A DNA stretch of 64,000 nucleotides from Algoriphagus lacus (GCF_003583985.1 NZ_QXML01000002.1:632784-696783); one strand, 5' to 3'. Numbered from the stretch's first letter, positions 36,385-46,298 are shown. Notes: generated from the letters alone by a model not told the origin. Program-made: numbers and translations.

Positions 36385-37194
36385 ATGACCTCCTCCCAGA
36401 TTGAATCCTATCACCGAGATGGATTCGTGATTCTACCCCAGCTTTTCTCCAAAGCCGAGATTGACTTGCTATACCGGGTCGCAACTGATGATACCGTGAC
36501 CGGAAATTCCTTTGACCTCAATGACCAGGATGGGAAAAAAACCAAACTCACGCTTTGGTTCACGGCCGGAGATGACTCGTTTGGACTGATGTCCCGAAGC
36601 AGACGATTGGTGGCCTCAGTTCAGGCCCTGTTGGGGCCGGGGGAAGTTTGCCATTTCCACTCCAAGATCATGCAAAAACAACCTAAATTGGGTGGTGCTT
36701 GGGAGTGGCACCAGGACTATGGCTATTGGTACAAAAACGGGTTTCTTTTTCCCGAAGCGATGATTTCGGTGATGCTTGCCCTGACTGATGCCAACAAGGA
36801 AAATGGATGCCTTCAGGTGCTGAAGGGCACACACAAAATGCAGCGCTTTGAGCACAGTTTTGTTGGGGAGCAGCAGGGTGCGGATTTGGATTTTGTCCAC
36901 GAGGCCGAGAAGATTTCCGAACTCGTCTATTGCGAATTGAAAGCCGGGGATGTGCTCTTTTTTCATCCCAATATTCTCCATCGATCCGAGGCCAACCTTT
37001 CGGAAAGGCCGCGCTGGTCAGTTATTTCGGCTTATAATCTTTCTTACAATAAGCCCTTTCGGGAAAAACACACCTCCTGCATCACTCCGGTGCAGGTTGT
37101 TTCGGATGACGCCTTGCTGGCCAGTGGTCTGAAGAAAGTATCCGGGGCTGATTTTTTGGTCAAAGAAGCAGAAATCACCCTTAACGTAAAGTAG
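36385..37194 (+). CDS. Phytanoyl-CoA dioxygenase family protein
   Basis: 269 residues with no signal peptide. It has the double-stranded beta-helix of Fe(II)/2-oxoglutarate dioxygenases: the HxD of the iron site in WEWHQDYGYW, the distal His in HPNILHRSEAN, and the Arg in RPRWSVI for 2-oxoglutarate. PhyH-type enzymes hydroxylate small acids, including non-CoA substrates in bacteria. It lies 3 bp before a Gfo/Idh/MocA oxidoreductase, so the two probably form one operon on a sugar- or polyol-like compound; that is inference. Confidence 0.9.
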   Translation: MTSSQIESYHRDGFVILPQLFSKAEIDLLYRVATDDTVTGNSFDLNDQDGKKTKLTLWFTAGDDSFGLMSRSRRLVASVQALLGPGEVCHFHSKIMQKQPKLGGAWEWHQDYGYWYKNGFLFPEAMISVMLALTDANKENGCLQVLKGTHKMQRFEHSFVGEQQGADLDFVHEAEKISELVYCELKAGDVLFFHPNILHRSEANLSERPRWSVISAYNLSYNKPFREKHTSCITPVQVVSDDALLASGLKKVSGADFLVKEAEITLNVK

Positions 37195-37197
37195 GCC

Positions 37198-38382
37198 ATG
37201 TTGAAACTATGTATCCTCGGAGGAGGATTTATCGGGCGGTTTTATGCCGAATCTCTGATCGGAAGAAGGGGAAAAGACGTGGTTCAGGTTGTCTATGCCC
37301 GAAGGGAGGAAACTGCAAAGCGCTTTGCCGAGGATTATGCAGTACCTCACTTTACTACGGATATGGAGGAAGCCATCGGGCATCCGGAGACCGACTTGGT
37401 CATTATAGCTTTACCCAATTATCTGCACGAGGAAGCGGTCATGCGTTGCGTGGCTCATAAAAAAGGCGTGCTCTGTACCAAGCCTCTGGGCCGAACCGCC
37501 GAGGAGGCCCTTCGAATGACTCAAGCCTGTGAAGATTCGGGGATTTTTGCAGGGTATCTGGAGGATCTGTGTTACACGCCCAAGTTTTTGAAAGCAGTCA
37601 AAAGCGTGGAATCCGGGGCCATTGGACGAGTCCTTTGGGCCAAATCCAGGGAGACTCATCCCGGACCTCATTCGGATTGGTTTTGGGATCTGGAAAAAGC
37701 CGGAGGAGGGGCCATTCTGGATTTGGGTTGCCATTGCGTGGAGATTTCAAGGAATTTTATTGGCAAAGAGGTCTTGCCCGTGGAGGTGATGTGTTGGGCA
37801 GACACCCAGGTGAAGCCCATCGAAGCAGAAGATCATGCCATTGGTTTGGTCAAGTATGAAAACGGAGCCATCGGTCAATTTGAAGTTTCCTGGACTTTCC
37901 GGGGTGGAATGGACTTGCGGGATGAAGTGATGGGTACTGAAGGCACGGTATGGATCAATTCGTTTTTGCGGACTGGATTCGAAATGTTTTCCAGCGGACA
38001 GGGAGCGGACTATGTGGCCGAAAAGGCCGAGACCTCCTCAGGTTGGTTGTTTCCGGTTGGAGATGAAGCCCACGAACTTGGTTATCCGACCATGTTTGTG
38101 GACATGTTTGAGGCGTATGAAAAAGGAACTCAACCCAGAGAGACGTTTTACGACGGATATGTGGTCAATGCCATTTTGGATGCAGCCTACAAATCAGCCA
38201 AAACCAAACTTTGGGAACCTGTTCAACTTCCGGTTTGGAGGGGAAAAAGGGGACTGACCAAGCCTTCGGTCTATACCGAATTTGATGCTGACCACTGGCT
38301 GATCAAGAAAGAAATCCTGCCCAATGGAGATCATAAAACCATCCTCAAGCACAAAACCACTGGAGAAGTCAGTACCCGGTAA
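37198..38382 (+). CDS. Gfo/Idh/MocA family oxidoreductase
   Basis: 394 residues. The N-terminal Rossmann motif GGGFIGRFYAESL binds NAD(P). CTKPLGRTAEEA matches the conserved Lys-Pro motif of the family (EKP in most, here TKP). The C-terminal alpha/beta domain contains GGAILDLGCHCVEISRN, with the usual catalytic His. These enzymes oxidise or reduce sugars, inositol and related compounds. Located 3 bp after the dioxygenase gene and therefore co-transcribed. Confidence 0.93.
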   Translation: MLKLCILGGGFIGRFYAESLIGRRGKDVVQVVYARREETAKRFAEDYAVPHFTTDMEEAIGHPETDLVIIALPNYLHEEAVMRCVAHKKGVLCTKPLGRTAEEALRMTQACEDSGIFAGYLEDLCYTPKFLKAVKSVESGAIGRVLWAKSRETHPGPHSDWFWDLEKAGGGAILDLGCHCVEISRNFIGKEVLPVEVMCWADTQVKPIEAEDHAIGLVKYENGAIGQFEVSWTFRGGMDLRDEVMGTEGTVWINSFLRTGFEMFSSGQGADYVAEKAETSSGWLFPVGDEAHELGYPTMFVDMFEAYEKGTQPRETFYDGYVVNAILDAAYKSAKTKLWEPVQLPVWRGKRGLTKPSVYTEFDADHWLIKKEILPNGDHKTILKHKTTGEVSTR

Positions 38383-38538
38383 TCAGAGGAGCGGATACCT
38401 AATCCGGAAAAGCGATTTTACAAATACGAAGGACGAAATACGAAATACGAGGCCTCTGGCATCAGTCATCCGTCACTTGTGCTGAGCCTGCCGAAGCATC
38501 CAACATCCCGCTCACATACTCCCAAACTTCCAAACCCC

Positions 38539-39993
38539 TTAACTTCCCACCACCGCTTCCGCTTCCATTTCCACCAGATATTCATCTCCGATCAGATCGG
38601 CACGCACCATCGTATTGGCTGGCTGAATTCCTGCAAATCGCTGTCCATGGGCACGGGAGATTGGTTCCCATTGGTCGGCATTTCGGATGAAAATTCGTGT
38701 GCGAACCACATCTTCCAGTTTTCCCCCAAGTGACTGGATGGCGCCTTCGAGTTTGTCCAGAATGAAATGAGCCTGTGCGCCTGGATCAGTTCCTCCCATG
38801 GCTTTCGAACCATGTGTGGCGGTGGTGCCGGAGACCAGGATTCGGTTTCCTTTTCTCACCGCGCGGCTGAATCCTGCAATGTCTTCCCAGATCGTTCCGC
38901 TTAGGGCTTTAGTTCGGCCATCGGAGCCTTCCTTGGTCGGGTAGGGAGCAGGGAAGCTTTCCACATGATGACTCAAATCCCCAGAAGCCGTGAGGAAAGG
39001 TGGCTTGCGGTATTCGTCCCCGCAGTCACCCGGAATCGGTGTGAGTTCGCGCTGGATTTTTCGGATGGCTTCCCGATCCGATTCATCCAGTTCGAAGGAG
39101 AAAAGTTTCTGATTGTCTGCAATGTGGGCACTTTGCCCCAAGCGGGCTCCAATGATCACTCCACCCACGGCAGGCTGGTCCATGATCCATTTGCTGGCGA
39201 CGTTGGAGATGCTGACCTGGTGCTTTTTGGCGAGGGTCTCCAAGGTCCGGAGGAGGGCCTGAAACTTTTCCCAGCCACCGGCCGCATCGATGAATCGCTT
39301 GTATTTCATCTGGGACCATGTCAGGGATTCATCCAGGACGGGTTCGGCTTTGCCCAACCATTTTTCGGATAGAAATCCTCCGGCCACCGTTCCGAATGCC
39401 AGGAGTTTTACTCCGTGCTTGAGGCAGAAATCCGACATTGTACCGCCTGCCCGCTGATCCAACAGGGAAAAACAAACCTGATTACTCACCACTTTGATCC
39501 CCGAATTGACCACGATGCTCAGGTGAGCGGTATCAAAATTGGTAAGGCCAAGATGCTTGATCAGGCCTTCTTCCTGGAGTTCCTGTAGCCAAAACATACT
39601 GTCCACCCAACTCGGATGGGAATATTGCCAGGCGTGAAACTGCATCAGGTCGATTGCCTCCGACTGCATACGCGTCAGGGCCAATTCCACAGCTTCCCGC
39701 ACCTGAGATTTGGTGATCCGATTGGGAGAGGGCACCCATTTGGTGAACAGTTGGGAGGCGTCTTTTCCGTATTCTTTCCGGAATACGCCTGCAATTTCTT
39801 CCGAAGAACCGTAATGGTCCGCCATGTCAAAAGTGGTAAATCCGGCATCCACGTAAGCTTTCATGGATTTTGCGCCTTGGAAAGGATCAACTTTTTGGCC
39901 GTCCCGCTCCATATCAGCAATCTGCCAAAGTCCGGTCAGGGCGCGGCAAATGGTCAATCCGGGTGCGAGTTCGGTGTATTTTGAATGGTTCAT
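38539..39993 (-). CDS. Aldo/keto reductase fused to a RidA-like domain
   Basis: 484 residues from ATG 39993 (MNHSKYTELAPGL); a longer in-frame start would overlap the upstream permease. Residues about 1-330 form an aldo/keto reductase with the catalytic tetrad in place: Asp and Tyr in DMADHYGSS, Lys in FTKWVPS, His in MQFHAWQ. Residues about 360-484 are a RidA/YjgF-type trimerising domain (GNRILVSGTTATHG, VVRTRIFIRN, YLVEMEAEAV). The usual RidA loop PARST is PANTM here, so the deaminase Arg is missing. The domain may have a ligand-binding role. The APC permease ends 8 bp upstream, so the pair is an operon. Confidence 0.9.
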   Translation of the reverse strand: MNHSKYTELAPGLTICRALTGLWQIADMERDGQKVDPFQGAKSMKAYVDAGFTTFDMADHYGSSEEIAGVFRKEYGKDASQLFTKWVPSPNRITKSQVREAVELALTRMQSEAIDLMQFHAWQYSHPSWVDSMFWLQELQEEGLIKHLGLTNFDTAHLSIVVNSGIKVVSNQVCFSLLDQRAGGTMSDFCLKHGVKLLAFGTVAGGFLSEKWLGKAEPVLDESLTWSQMKYKRFIDAAGGWEKFQALLRTLETLAKKHQVSISNVASKWIMDQPAVGGVIIGARLGQSAHIADNQKLFSFELDESDREAIRKIQRELTPIPGDCGDEYRKPPFLTASGDLSHHVESFPAPYPTKEGSDGRTKALSGTIWEDIAGFSRAVRKGNRILVSGTTATHGSKAMGGTDPGAQAHFILDKLEGAIQSLGGKLEDVVRTRIFIRNADQWEPISRAHGQRFAGIQPANTMVRADLIGDEYLVEMEAEAVVGS

Positions 39994-40001
39994 AAGTGAG
40001 C

Positions 40002-41483
40002 TTATTCTGATGGAAGGGTAGAAAATCGGGTTTTGAGGTCCACGCCGGAGGACTGCATTTTTTTCCAATGGAAAAGAAAAAGCACCGTCGCCAAACTCAT
40101 CACGATCAACCAAACAGGTGTGGAGTGAAAATACCAGGCGGAGACGCTGGCATTGAGGTCTTTCATGGTGTGGATGATCAGGAAAGCAGTCAGCAGAAAC
40201 GTGCCACCGATACCGATCAAGAGCTGAATCAGTCTGGATTGGAAAATGCTGATTTGGGAAGCCAAACCCGGATTACGGATAGGGAAAAGAATCACGGAAA
40301 TGCACATCAGTAAAAAATTGACCAACATGGAAGTGACCATGATGTCGATGCCCAGAAAGATGTCTCCGGCAAAGTGACTGCCCAAAATCCCGATCGTGGA
40401 GACCGCCCCACTCAGGATGATGGCCCGATGGGGAGTCTGATGCTTAGGATGGATTTTTGACAGTCCTCTAGGGAAAACACCGTCTTCCGCCCAGGAAAAA
40501 ACCAGTCGCGAAACGGAGAGAATCATCGCAGGAAGGTCATTGACCAAGGCAACTGCCGCACCGAGCAGGATCAAAACCCCCAACTCGGAGGGTAGCAAAT
40601 AGCTCAGCACGCCGGCTGCGGTGATGTCTTTTTCCAAGGCTTCCTGCGCCACAAACTGCCAAGGAACCGCATGATATACTGCGTAGGTAAATGCGATGTA
40701 AAACAAACCCACGCTCAGAATGGCCAATCCAATGGCGCGGGGAAGGTTTTTTGTTGGGTTTTTGGCTTCCCCACCTGCCTGTGCGATCGAGTCAAAACCG
40801 ATAAAACTGGAGAAAAGCAACGCTGCAGCGGAAAGAAAAGTGGGCCAGTGAAAACTCGTTTCGTTGAGTTCCAGACTACGGCCTTCTTTTGCGGACAAGG
40901 CCGAAAGAAAGTCCGAATGGTCAAAACTCAATCCCGAAATGATTACTATCCCACCCAACACAAACATCAGAATCATCAGCGGAATCAGGGTCCGCTCGTA
41001 GAATTTTGCCCCGAGAATATTCACGTAAACAAAGACCCAAAGCAGCGCCAAAGCCAGACTCAGTCGAATCCAGGGTGTTTCCAACAGGGAAGCAATCCCA
41101 GTCCAGTCCAGCGCTACCGCCACATCCCGAAAGAATGGAACAACCACATAGGAAATCACTCCGATCACGATCGAGAGGCCAAACCACTGGGAAAAACTGG
41201 CAACAAATCCCAGATACGGATGAATAGCCCGGCTGGCATAGAGGTAAGAACCTCCGGCTCGGGGCATGGCAGAAGCCAAAATGATATAAGCCAAAGCAGC
41301 GAAAATCGCCGGTACTGCCGCGAACAGAAAAGCCGGAAGGACATAGGGACCGATTCCCGGCACATTCCGCTGAATCATAAACGGCACGATGTAAATCGAT
41401 GCTCCGATCATGGAGCAAATCCCGGTGGCAGTTAATCCAAGAAGACCAAGTTGGCGGGTGAGGTGGGTGTTTGAAGCGCTCAT
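40002..41483 (-). CDS. APC family amino-acid/polyamine permease
   Basis: 493 residues from ATG 41483 (MSASNTHLTRQLGLLGLTATG), with 12 TM segments. The APC signature is present near the first helix (GICSMIGASIYIVPF) together with PRAGGSYLYASRAIHPYLGFVASFSQWFG. It imports or exchanges amino acids or related amines across the inner membrane. The aldo/keto reductase-RidA gene follows after 8 bp, so the imported compound could be its substrate (inference). Confidence 0.9.
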   Translation of the reverse strand: MSASNTHLTRQLGLLGLTATGICSMIGASIYIVPFMIQRNVPGIGPYVLPAFLFAAVPAIFAALAYIILASAMPRAGGSYLYASRAIHPYLGFVASFSQWFGLSIVIGVISYVVVPFFRDVAVALDWTGIASLLETPWIRLSLALALLWVFVYVNILGAKFYERTLIPLMILMFVLGGIVIISGLSFDHSDFLSALSAKEGRSLELNETSFHWPTFLSAAALLFSSFIGFDSIAQAGGEAKNPTKNLPRAIGLAILSVGLFYIAFTYAVYHAVPWQFVAQEALEKDITAAGVLSYLLPSELGVLILLGAAVALVNDLPAMILSVSRLVFSWAEDGVFPRGLSKIHPKHQTPHRAIILSGAVSTIGILGSHFAGDIFLGIDIMVTSMLVNFLLMCISVILFPIRNPGLASQISIFQSRLIQLLIGIGGTFLLTAFLIIHTMKDLNASVSAWYFHSTPVWLIVMSLATVLFLFHWKKMQSSGVDLKTRFSTLPSE

Positions 41484-41800
41484 TCGAATCGAAAGGAGGA
41501 AGATATAAAAAATGAGTTTGTGGTGATCAGTCTTCTGGTCAAAAGGGAAAAAATGTCCACAGTCGATGGTCGACAGCTTCAAAATTATCTTCTGTTAAAT
41601 ACAGATTTTATTTCAAAGTGGATTTCCCGAGCAACCTCTGATTCGTCTACGAACAAAAAGTCAGAAGACGCTGATAAATTGAAATTTCAGACCCAGCAAT
41701 TTCAAATTTTGGTAGAATCTACAATTGGAAAGGTGAGGTGGGATGATTTGGCGGCGAGGGTGCGGTTGCAAAGTGCGGTAGGAGCTTAGCCAAATCTTGT

Positions 41801-41845
41801 CCCGAAAGCTTTCGGGATGGTCCTTTTGGATCAAGCCAAAAGGAC
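41801..41845. repeat. Two intergenic palindromes before pta
   Basis: CCCGAAAGCTTTCGGG (41801-41816) is a perfect palindrome. GTCCTTTTGG (41820-41829) pairs with CCAAAAGGAC (41836-41845) perfectly. Both look like short intergenic repeats common in this group. The surrounding 41484-41958 holds no convincing gene; a GTCCACAGTCGATGGTCGAC-like repeat is at about 41554. Confidence 0.6.
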
Positions 41846-41958
41846 AAAGAAATAATTCAAATACTGATGTCAACCTGAGTTTTATCAGTCTTTTTACCGT
41901 GAGAAAATGCCTATTTTGATCCGTCAAACCTCAATTTTGAAGCTTTTGAAGCCAACTT

Positions 41959-44049
41959 ATGACCAACGCCATTTACCTCACCACCACAGAACCCTTTTCC
42001 GGAAAATCCATTTTTGCCCTTGGTCTGGTCAATCTGCTGGCCTCCAAAACGGATAAAATTGGCTATTTCAAACCCATCATCACGGTAAAGAAAAAGCAAA
42101 GAGACCGCCGCCTCGAGTTGATCAAGCAGCATTTCAAACTGGCTTTACCTTATGAGGATATGTATGCTTTTACCATCGAAAAGGCTTTTAAGGAGATCAA
42201 CCGGAACAACGAAGCTGTCCTGATCGATACCATCATTGACAAGTTTCAGCGGATTCAGGAGAGTTCTGACTTTGTCGTCGTCGAGGGAACAGACTTCGCC
42301 GGAATAAGCAGAAATGTTGAGTACAACGGGAATGTTTCCATCGCAAAAAATCTAGGAATCCCGGCAGCAATCATTCTCAACTGTGCCCACAAGTCGGTTG
42401 CGGAAATAGTCGAACAGGCCATTTCCACGACCAATTCCTTTACTTCCAATGGAGTTCAGGTGTTGACTCTTGTGGCCAACAAAGCGGAGGTGGGCCATGA
42501 AAAAGAGATCTCCCAAAAATTAAAAGAAGCCTTATCCGAGGATATCCTGATCAGCACCATTCCGGTTCATCTGGAACTCAGCAACCCGACCATGGAGGAA
42601 ATCCGGGATGCCATGGGCGCTACGGTCATGTTTGGGGAAAACCTGCTGACCAACCGGGTGGATCATGTCATTGTCGGAGCCATGCAGTTGAGAAATTTCC
42701 TCCAGCGCCTGAAAAACAATACCCTTGTCATCACCCCCGGCGATCGGGGAGACATAATCATAGGAGCCTTGCAGGCAAATATTTCCAAGAATTTTGGAAA
42801 AATTTCAGGCTTGATTCTTTCCGGTGGAATGCTGCCGGAGGATTCCATCGTCCAGTTGGTGGAGGGTTTGGAGACGGTCGTTCCCATCCTGCAGGTAGAG
42901 GAGGCGACCTTTGAGGTGGTGACCCAAGTGAGCAATATCAAGGCGAGGATTTCTGCGGATGATAAGGAGAAAATCGCCATTGCGATCCGGCTGTTTGAGC
43001 AGGGAGTGGATGAAAAAGCGCTGACCGATAAACTGGTCGCCTTCCACTCGGAAGTCCTCACTCCAAGAATGTTCCAATACCAATTGGTCAAGCGAGCCAA
43101 GTCCGCCAAAAAGCACATTGTCCTGCCAGAGGGTGAGGATGAGCGGATTCTGATGGCTGCCGATCAATTGGTCAAACAGGATGTGGTGGATTTGACCCTT
43201 TTGGGAAACCGTGAGTCCATTGGATTGATCGTGAAACGGCTCAATCTAAGCCTGGATTTAAATGCAGTGCACATCGACAGTCCGCTCAGTTCGGAACGGT
43301 ACGACGAGTATGTGCAGACCTTGTACGAATTGCGAAAAGCAAAGGGAGTGACGCTCGAAATGGCTCGTGACCTCATGCAGGACGTATCCTATTTTGGAAC
43401 CATGATGGTCTTCAAAGGCCACGCCGACGGGATGGTCAGCGGAGCCATTCACACTACCCAGCACACCATCCGTCCGGCGCTTCAGTTTGTCAAGACCAGA
43501 CCGGGAGTTTCTACGGTTTCTTCGGTATTCTTTATGTGCCTGCCAAATAGGGTTTCGGTTTTTGGGGATTGTGCGGTAGTGCCCAATCCGACCTCCGAGC
43601 AGTTGGCCGATATCGCGATTTCTTCTGCCGAGTCGGCGAAAATGCTGGGTATCGAACCCAAAATCGCTATGCTTTCCTATTCTTCCGGAAGTTCGGGAGA
43701 GGGGGAAGATGTGGAAAAAGTCCGCAAAGCCACCGAACTCGTACGCGAGCGAAGACCTGACCTCAAAGTGGAGGGGCCAATCCAATATGATGCAGCTGTC
43801 GATCCCGAAGTGGGCAAAAAGAAAATGCCCAATTCCGAAGTGGCTGGCCAAGCCAGTGTCTTGATTTTCCCGGATCTGAATACCGGAAACAACACCTATA
43901 AGGCTGTGCAAAGGGAAACCGGAGCCTTGGCTATTGGACCAATGCTACAGGGATTGAACAAGCCGGTGAATGATCTGAGTCGAGGTTGCACCGTGGCGGA
44001 TGTGTTCAATACGGTGGTGATCACGGCTATTCAGGCGCAGGAATCTTAA
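41959..44049 (+). CDS. pta: Phosphate acetyltransferase (long form)
   Basis: 696 residues, the length of the long Pta class. It has an N-terminal P-loop-like CobB/DRTGG part (MTNAIYLTTTEPFSGKS, residues about 1-360) and a C-terminal PTA_PTB catalytic domain (AKSAKKHIVLPEGEDERI near 375, MLSYSSGSSGEGEDVEKV and GPIQYDAAVDPEV near 570-610). The enzyme converts acetyl-CoA and phosphate to acetyl phosphate. Acetate kinase follows about 210 bp downstream, making up the usual Pta-AckA route to acetate and ATP. Confidence 0.97.
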   Translation: MTNAIYLTTTEPFSGKSIFALGLVNLLASKTDKIGYFKPIITVKKKQRDRRLELIKQHFKLALPYEDMYAFTIEKAFKEINRNNEAVLIDTIIDKFQRIQESSDFVVVEGTDFAGISRNVEYNGNVSIAKNLGIPAAIILNCAHKSVAEIVEQAISTTNSFTSNGVQVLTLVANKAEVGHEKEISQKLKEALSEDILISTIPVHLELSNPTMEEIRDAMGATVMFGENLLTNRVDHVIVGAMQLRNFLQRLKNNTLVITPGDRGDIIIGALQANISKNFGKISGLILSGGMLPEDSIVQLVEGLETVVPILQVEEATFEVVTQVSNIKARISADDKEKIAIAIRLFEQGVDEKALTDKLVAFHSEVLTPRMFQYQLVKRAKSAKKHIVLPEGEDERILMAADQLVKQDVVDLTLLGNRESIGLIVKRLNLSLDLNAVHIDSPLSSERYDEYVQTLYELRKAKGVTLEMARDLMQDVSYFGTMMVFKGHADGMVSGAIHTTQHTIRPALQFVKTRPGVSTVSSVFFMCLPNRVSVFGDCAVVPNPTSEQLADIAISSAESAKMLGIEPKIAMLSYSSGSSGEGEDVEKVRKATELVRERRPDLKVEGPIQYDAAVDPEVGKKKMPNSEVAGQASVLIFPDLNTGNNTYKAVQRETGALAIGPMLQGLNKPVNDLSRGCTVADVFNTVVITAIQAQES

Positions 44050-44059
44050 ATCCCCCCGG

Positions 44060-44191
44060 CCCCCTTGTTAAGGGGGAGTCGCACTTAGCGGACCTCAATC
44101 ATTTATTCAAAAATTTAAACCTTTTAGAATGGTCAATCTTAGCATTTCGCTTTGAAGTTCATAATTAGCCAATTCCCCCTTCTTAAGGGGG
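44060..44191. repeat. Pair of CCCCCTT...AAGGGGG hairpins between pta and ackA
   Basis: CCCCCTTGTTAAGGGGG (44060-44076) and CCCCCTTCTTAAGGGGG (44175-44191) bracket about 100 bp without a gene. A third copy is at 45476-45492. They are short intergenic repeats and could dampen read-through from pta into ackA. Confidence 0.65.
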
Positions 44192-44257
44192 CTAGGAGTC
44201 TATCCCGACGAATGACGGGAGGATTTTGAAACCGACCAAACTCCATAATCTGAACCC

Positions 44258-45457
44258 ATGAACATTTTTGTCATCAATTCCGGCTCCAGCTCGATCAAGT
44301 ACCAACTCATTTCCATGCCAGAGGCCATAGTGATTTGCTCCGGAATGGTGGACCGGATTGGTCTGGAGGGAGCTAAGGTGGATTACAAGGCCTTTTTGGA
44401 ATCGGGAGAGGAGCGAAGAACATTGGAAATTCCCGTTCCCGACCACGCTGCGGGACTGAAGGCCGTGGCCGATCTTCTGACCGATGCGGAAGTTGGGGTG
44501 ATTTCCGACCCCGATCAGGTACATGTGGTTGGTCATCGGGTGGTCCATGGGGGAGAGGAGTTTTCCCAAACCCAGCTCATCACCGAGGAAGCCAAAATCA
44601 AGATCCGAGAGCTATTTCCACTGGCTCCGCTGCACAATCCCGCCAATTACCTGGGGATCGAAGTGGCGGAAACCATCTTTGTCAAGGCAAAGCAGGTAGC
44701 CGTATTTGACACGGCTTTTCACCAGACCATGCCTCCAGTTGCGTTTCGAATGGCTATTCCTAATGAGTTTTATGAAAAGCACGGCATTCGCGCTTATGGA
44801 TTTCATGGCACGAGTCACAAATACGTTTCCGAAAAAGCTATCGAATTCCTAGGTAAAGCGGAAACCAAAATCATCACCATCCACTTGGGCAACGGTTGCA
44901 GTATGGCCGCAGTTAAAGACGGCAAGTGCATCGATACCAGCATGGGTTTGGGGCCAATGAACGGACTCATCATGGGTACCCGTGCGGGGGACTTGGACCA
45001 GTCCGTGATTTTTCACCTGGTCAACCAACTCGGCTATACGCTCGATAAGGTCAATGGAATTCTCAACAAGAAAAGTGGAATGCTGGGTCTGACCGGTTTC
45101 AGCGACATGCGGGATATCCGTAAGCTTTACGAGGAAGGGGAAAAAGCGGCGGTTCTGGCCTATGACATGTATGCCTACCACATCCGGAAGTTCATCGGGT
45201 CCTTCGCTGCGGTGCTGAATGGACTCGATGCGATTGTCTTCACCGCAGGAGTGGGGGAGAACGATGTCCTAACCCGCAAGCTGGTTTGTCAGGACATGGA
45301 CTTCCTGGGTATCCGACTGGATCAGGGAAAAAACGAAGCCGGGGGAAAAGGAATCCGGGAAATCAACGCCTCCGATTCCCCTGTCAAAATCCTTGTGATC
45401 CCAACCAACGAGGAGCTGGAAATTGCACGGCAGTGTTTTGGGTTGTTGAATGATTGA
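44258..45457 (+). CDS. ackA: Acetate kinase
   Basis: 399 residues, the normal length. The start MNIFVINSGSSSIKYQL holds the N-terminal phosphate-binding Asn/Ser motif. The middle shows AVFDTAFHQTMP and AYGFHGTSHKYVS, and late motifs include GVGEND. It makes ATP and acetate from acetyl phosphate and works with Pta just upstream. Confidence 0.97.
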   Translation: MNIFVINSGSSSIKYQLISMPEAIVICSGMVDRIGLEGAKVDYKAFLESGEERRTLEIPVPDHAAGLKAVADLLTDAEVGVISDPDQVHVVGHRVVHGGEEFSQTQLITEEAKIKIRELFPLAPLHNPANYLGIEVAETIFVKAKQVAVFDTAFHQTMPPVAFRMAIPNEFYEKHGIRAYGFHGTSHKYVSEKAIEFLGKAETKIITIHLGNGCSMAAVKDGKCIDTSMGLGPMNGLIMGTRAGDLDQSVIFHLVNQLGYTLDKVNGILNKKSGMLGLTGFSDMRDIRKLYEEGEKAAVLAYDMYAYHIRKFIGSFAAVLNGLDAIVFTAGVGENDVLTRKLVCQDMDFLGIRLDQGKNEAGGKGIREINASDSPVKILVIPTNEELEIARQCFGLLND

Positions 45458-45475
45458 ACGAAGTTTGGGTAAACT

Positions 45476-45492
45476 CCCCCTTTTTAAGGGGG
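45476..45492 (+). terminator. Terminator after ackA (CCCCCTT hairpin copy)
   Basis: CCCCC and GGGGG pair around TTTTTAA, with GGGGGGATTTTT following. It lies 19 bp after the ackA stop and belongs to the same repeat family as the hairpins at 44060 and 44175. Confidence 0.6.
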
Positions 45493-45611
45493 TGGGGGGA
45501 TTTTTACATCAATCGTTAGTTCGTTTTCTACCCAATCTGCCCCATGATAATCGCTTATGGTTTGGAGGATGGGGTTAGATCTTGGGCATTATATTTTGAA
45601 AGCAGACAAAA

Positions 45612-46127
45612 TCACTTCAAAGCATCCCATTCTTCTCGGGTCGCCTTGGATTTTTGATACTCCATCAAGCATACCCACTTGTCACCCTTTTTTACCAGCA
45701 AAGCTTCCAAATGCGTGTAACTCTCTGCAATTAGTTTGCCCTCGCTATCATGGGAAGTGAAATAGAAAATCCCTGTTTCGTGTGCCGTCGTTTCGTCGCC
45801 TATTCGTTGTGAAAAACGAAACGAGACGTTATCCATCTGCTTTCCTTGTTGGGTATCGAGAAATCCCTGTTTCCAACGTGCCAGGGCAGTGGACATAGGG
45901 TAGGAAAGTTTTTTCTCCCCAGTGGTAGTGACCAGAATGGCATTTTCGTGACAAGTAGCTGAGTAACCCTCAAAATCACCCTGTTTTACCGTTCTGGAAA
46001 TCTCGCTCCAATAGGTTTTATCTATTTCCCTTTTCCGCAGGTCATCCGTATTAGACTGGCTTATCGCTTTTGTAGTTACAAAAAGAGCAAGGAGGATGAA
46101 TGCGAAGAAATGGAGGGTTTTTATCAT
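45612..46127 (-). CDS. Secreted NTF2-like (DUF4440-type) protein
   Basis: 171 residues. The signal peptide MIKTLHFFAFILLALFVTTKAISQ is followed by a helix and strands of the NTF2-like type (VKQGDFEGYSATCHENAILVTTTGEKKL, then LALLVKKGDKWVCLMEYQKSK-like ending). It resembles the NTF2-like protein at 32742 in layout but not closely in sequence. The ligand is unknown. Confidence 0.75.
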   Translation of the reverse strand: MIKTLHFFAFILLALFVTTKAISQSNTDDLRKREIDKTYWSEISRTVKQGDFEGYSATCHENAILVTTTGEKKLSYPMSTALARWKQGFLDTQQGKQMDNVSFRFSQRIGDETTAHETGIFYFTSHDSEGKLIAESYTHLEALLVKKGDKWVCLMEYQKSKATREEWDALK

Positions 46128-46298
46128 TTTAAAATGAGTTTATGGTTTAAAAATGGAGAAAATCCTGAGGGTATAAACTTCCAGATCCCCCAATAACGGG
46201 GTGGTGGATGGGTATTGGATTTATCCGGTGTTGAGGGATATTCCCGGCTTAACGATACCCATTTGCAGCACGAGTAAGGAGGAATTACCAACTGCCTT

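Noticed and set aside
40671..41435. 254-residue open frame on the plus strand
   Set aside because: Antisense to the APC permease; composition (Gln, Arg, Asn, Ser-rich) is that of a shadow frame.
41520..41789. 89-residue open frame before pta
   Set aside because: No signal peptide, no family-like pattern, covers an intergenic repeat; the 475-bp gap looks non-coding.
41801..41845. Riboswitch upstream of pta
   Set aside because: The two hairpins are simple palindromes resembling intergenic repeats; no known aptamer core was found.
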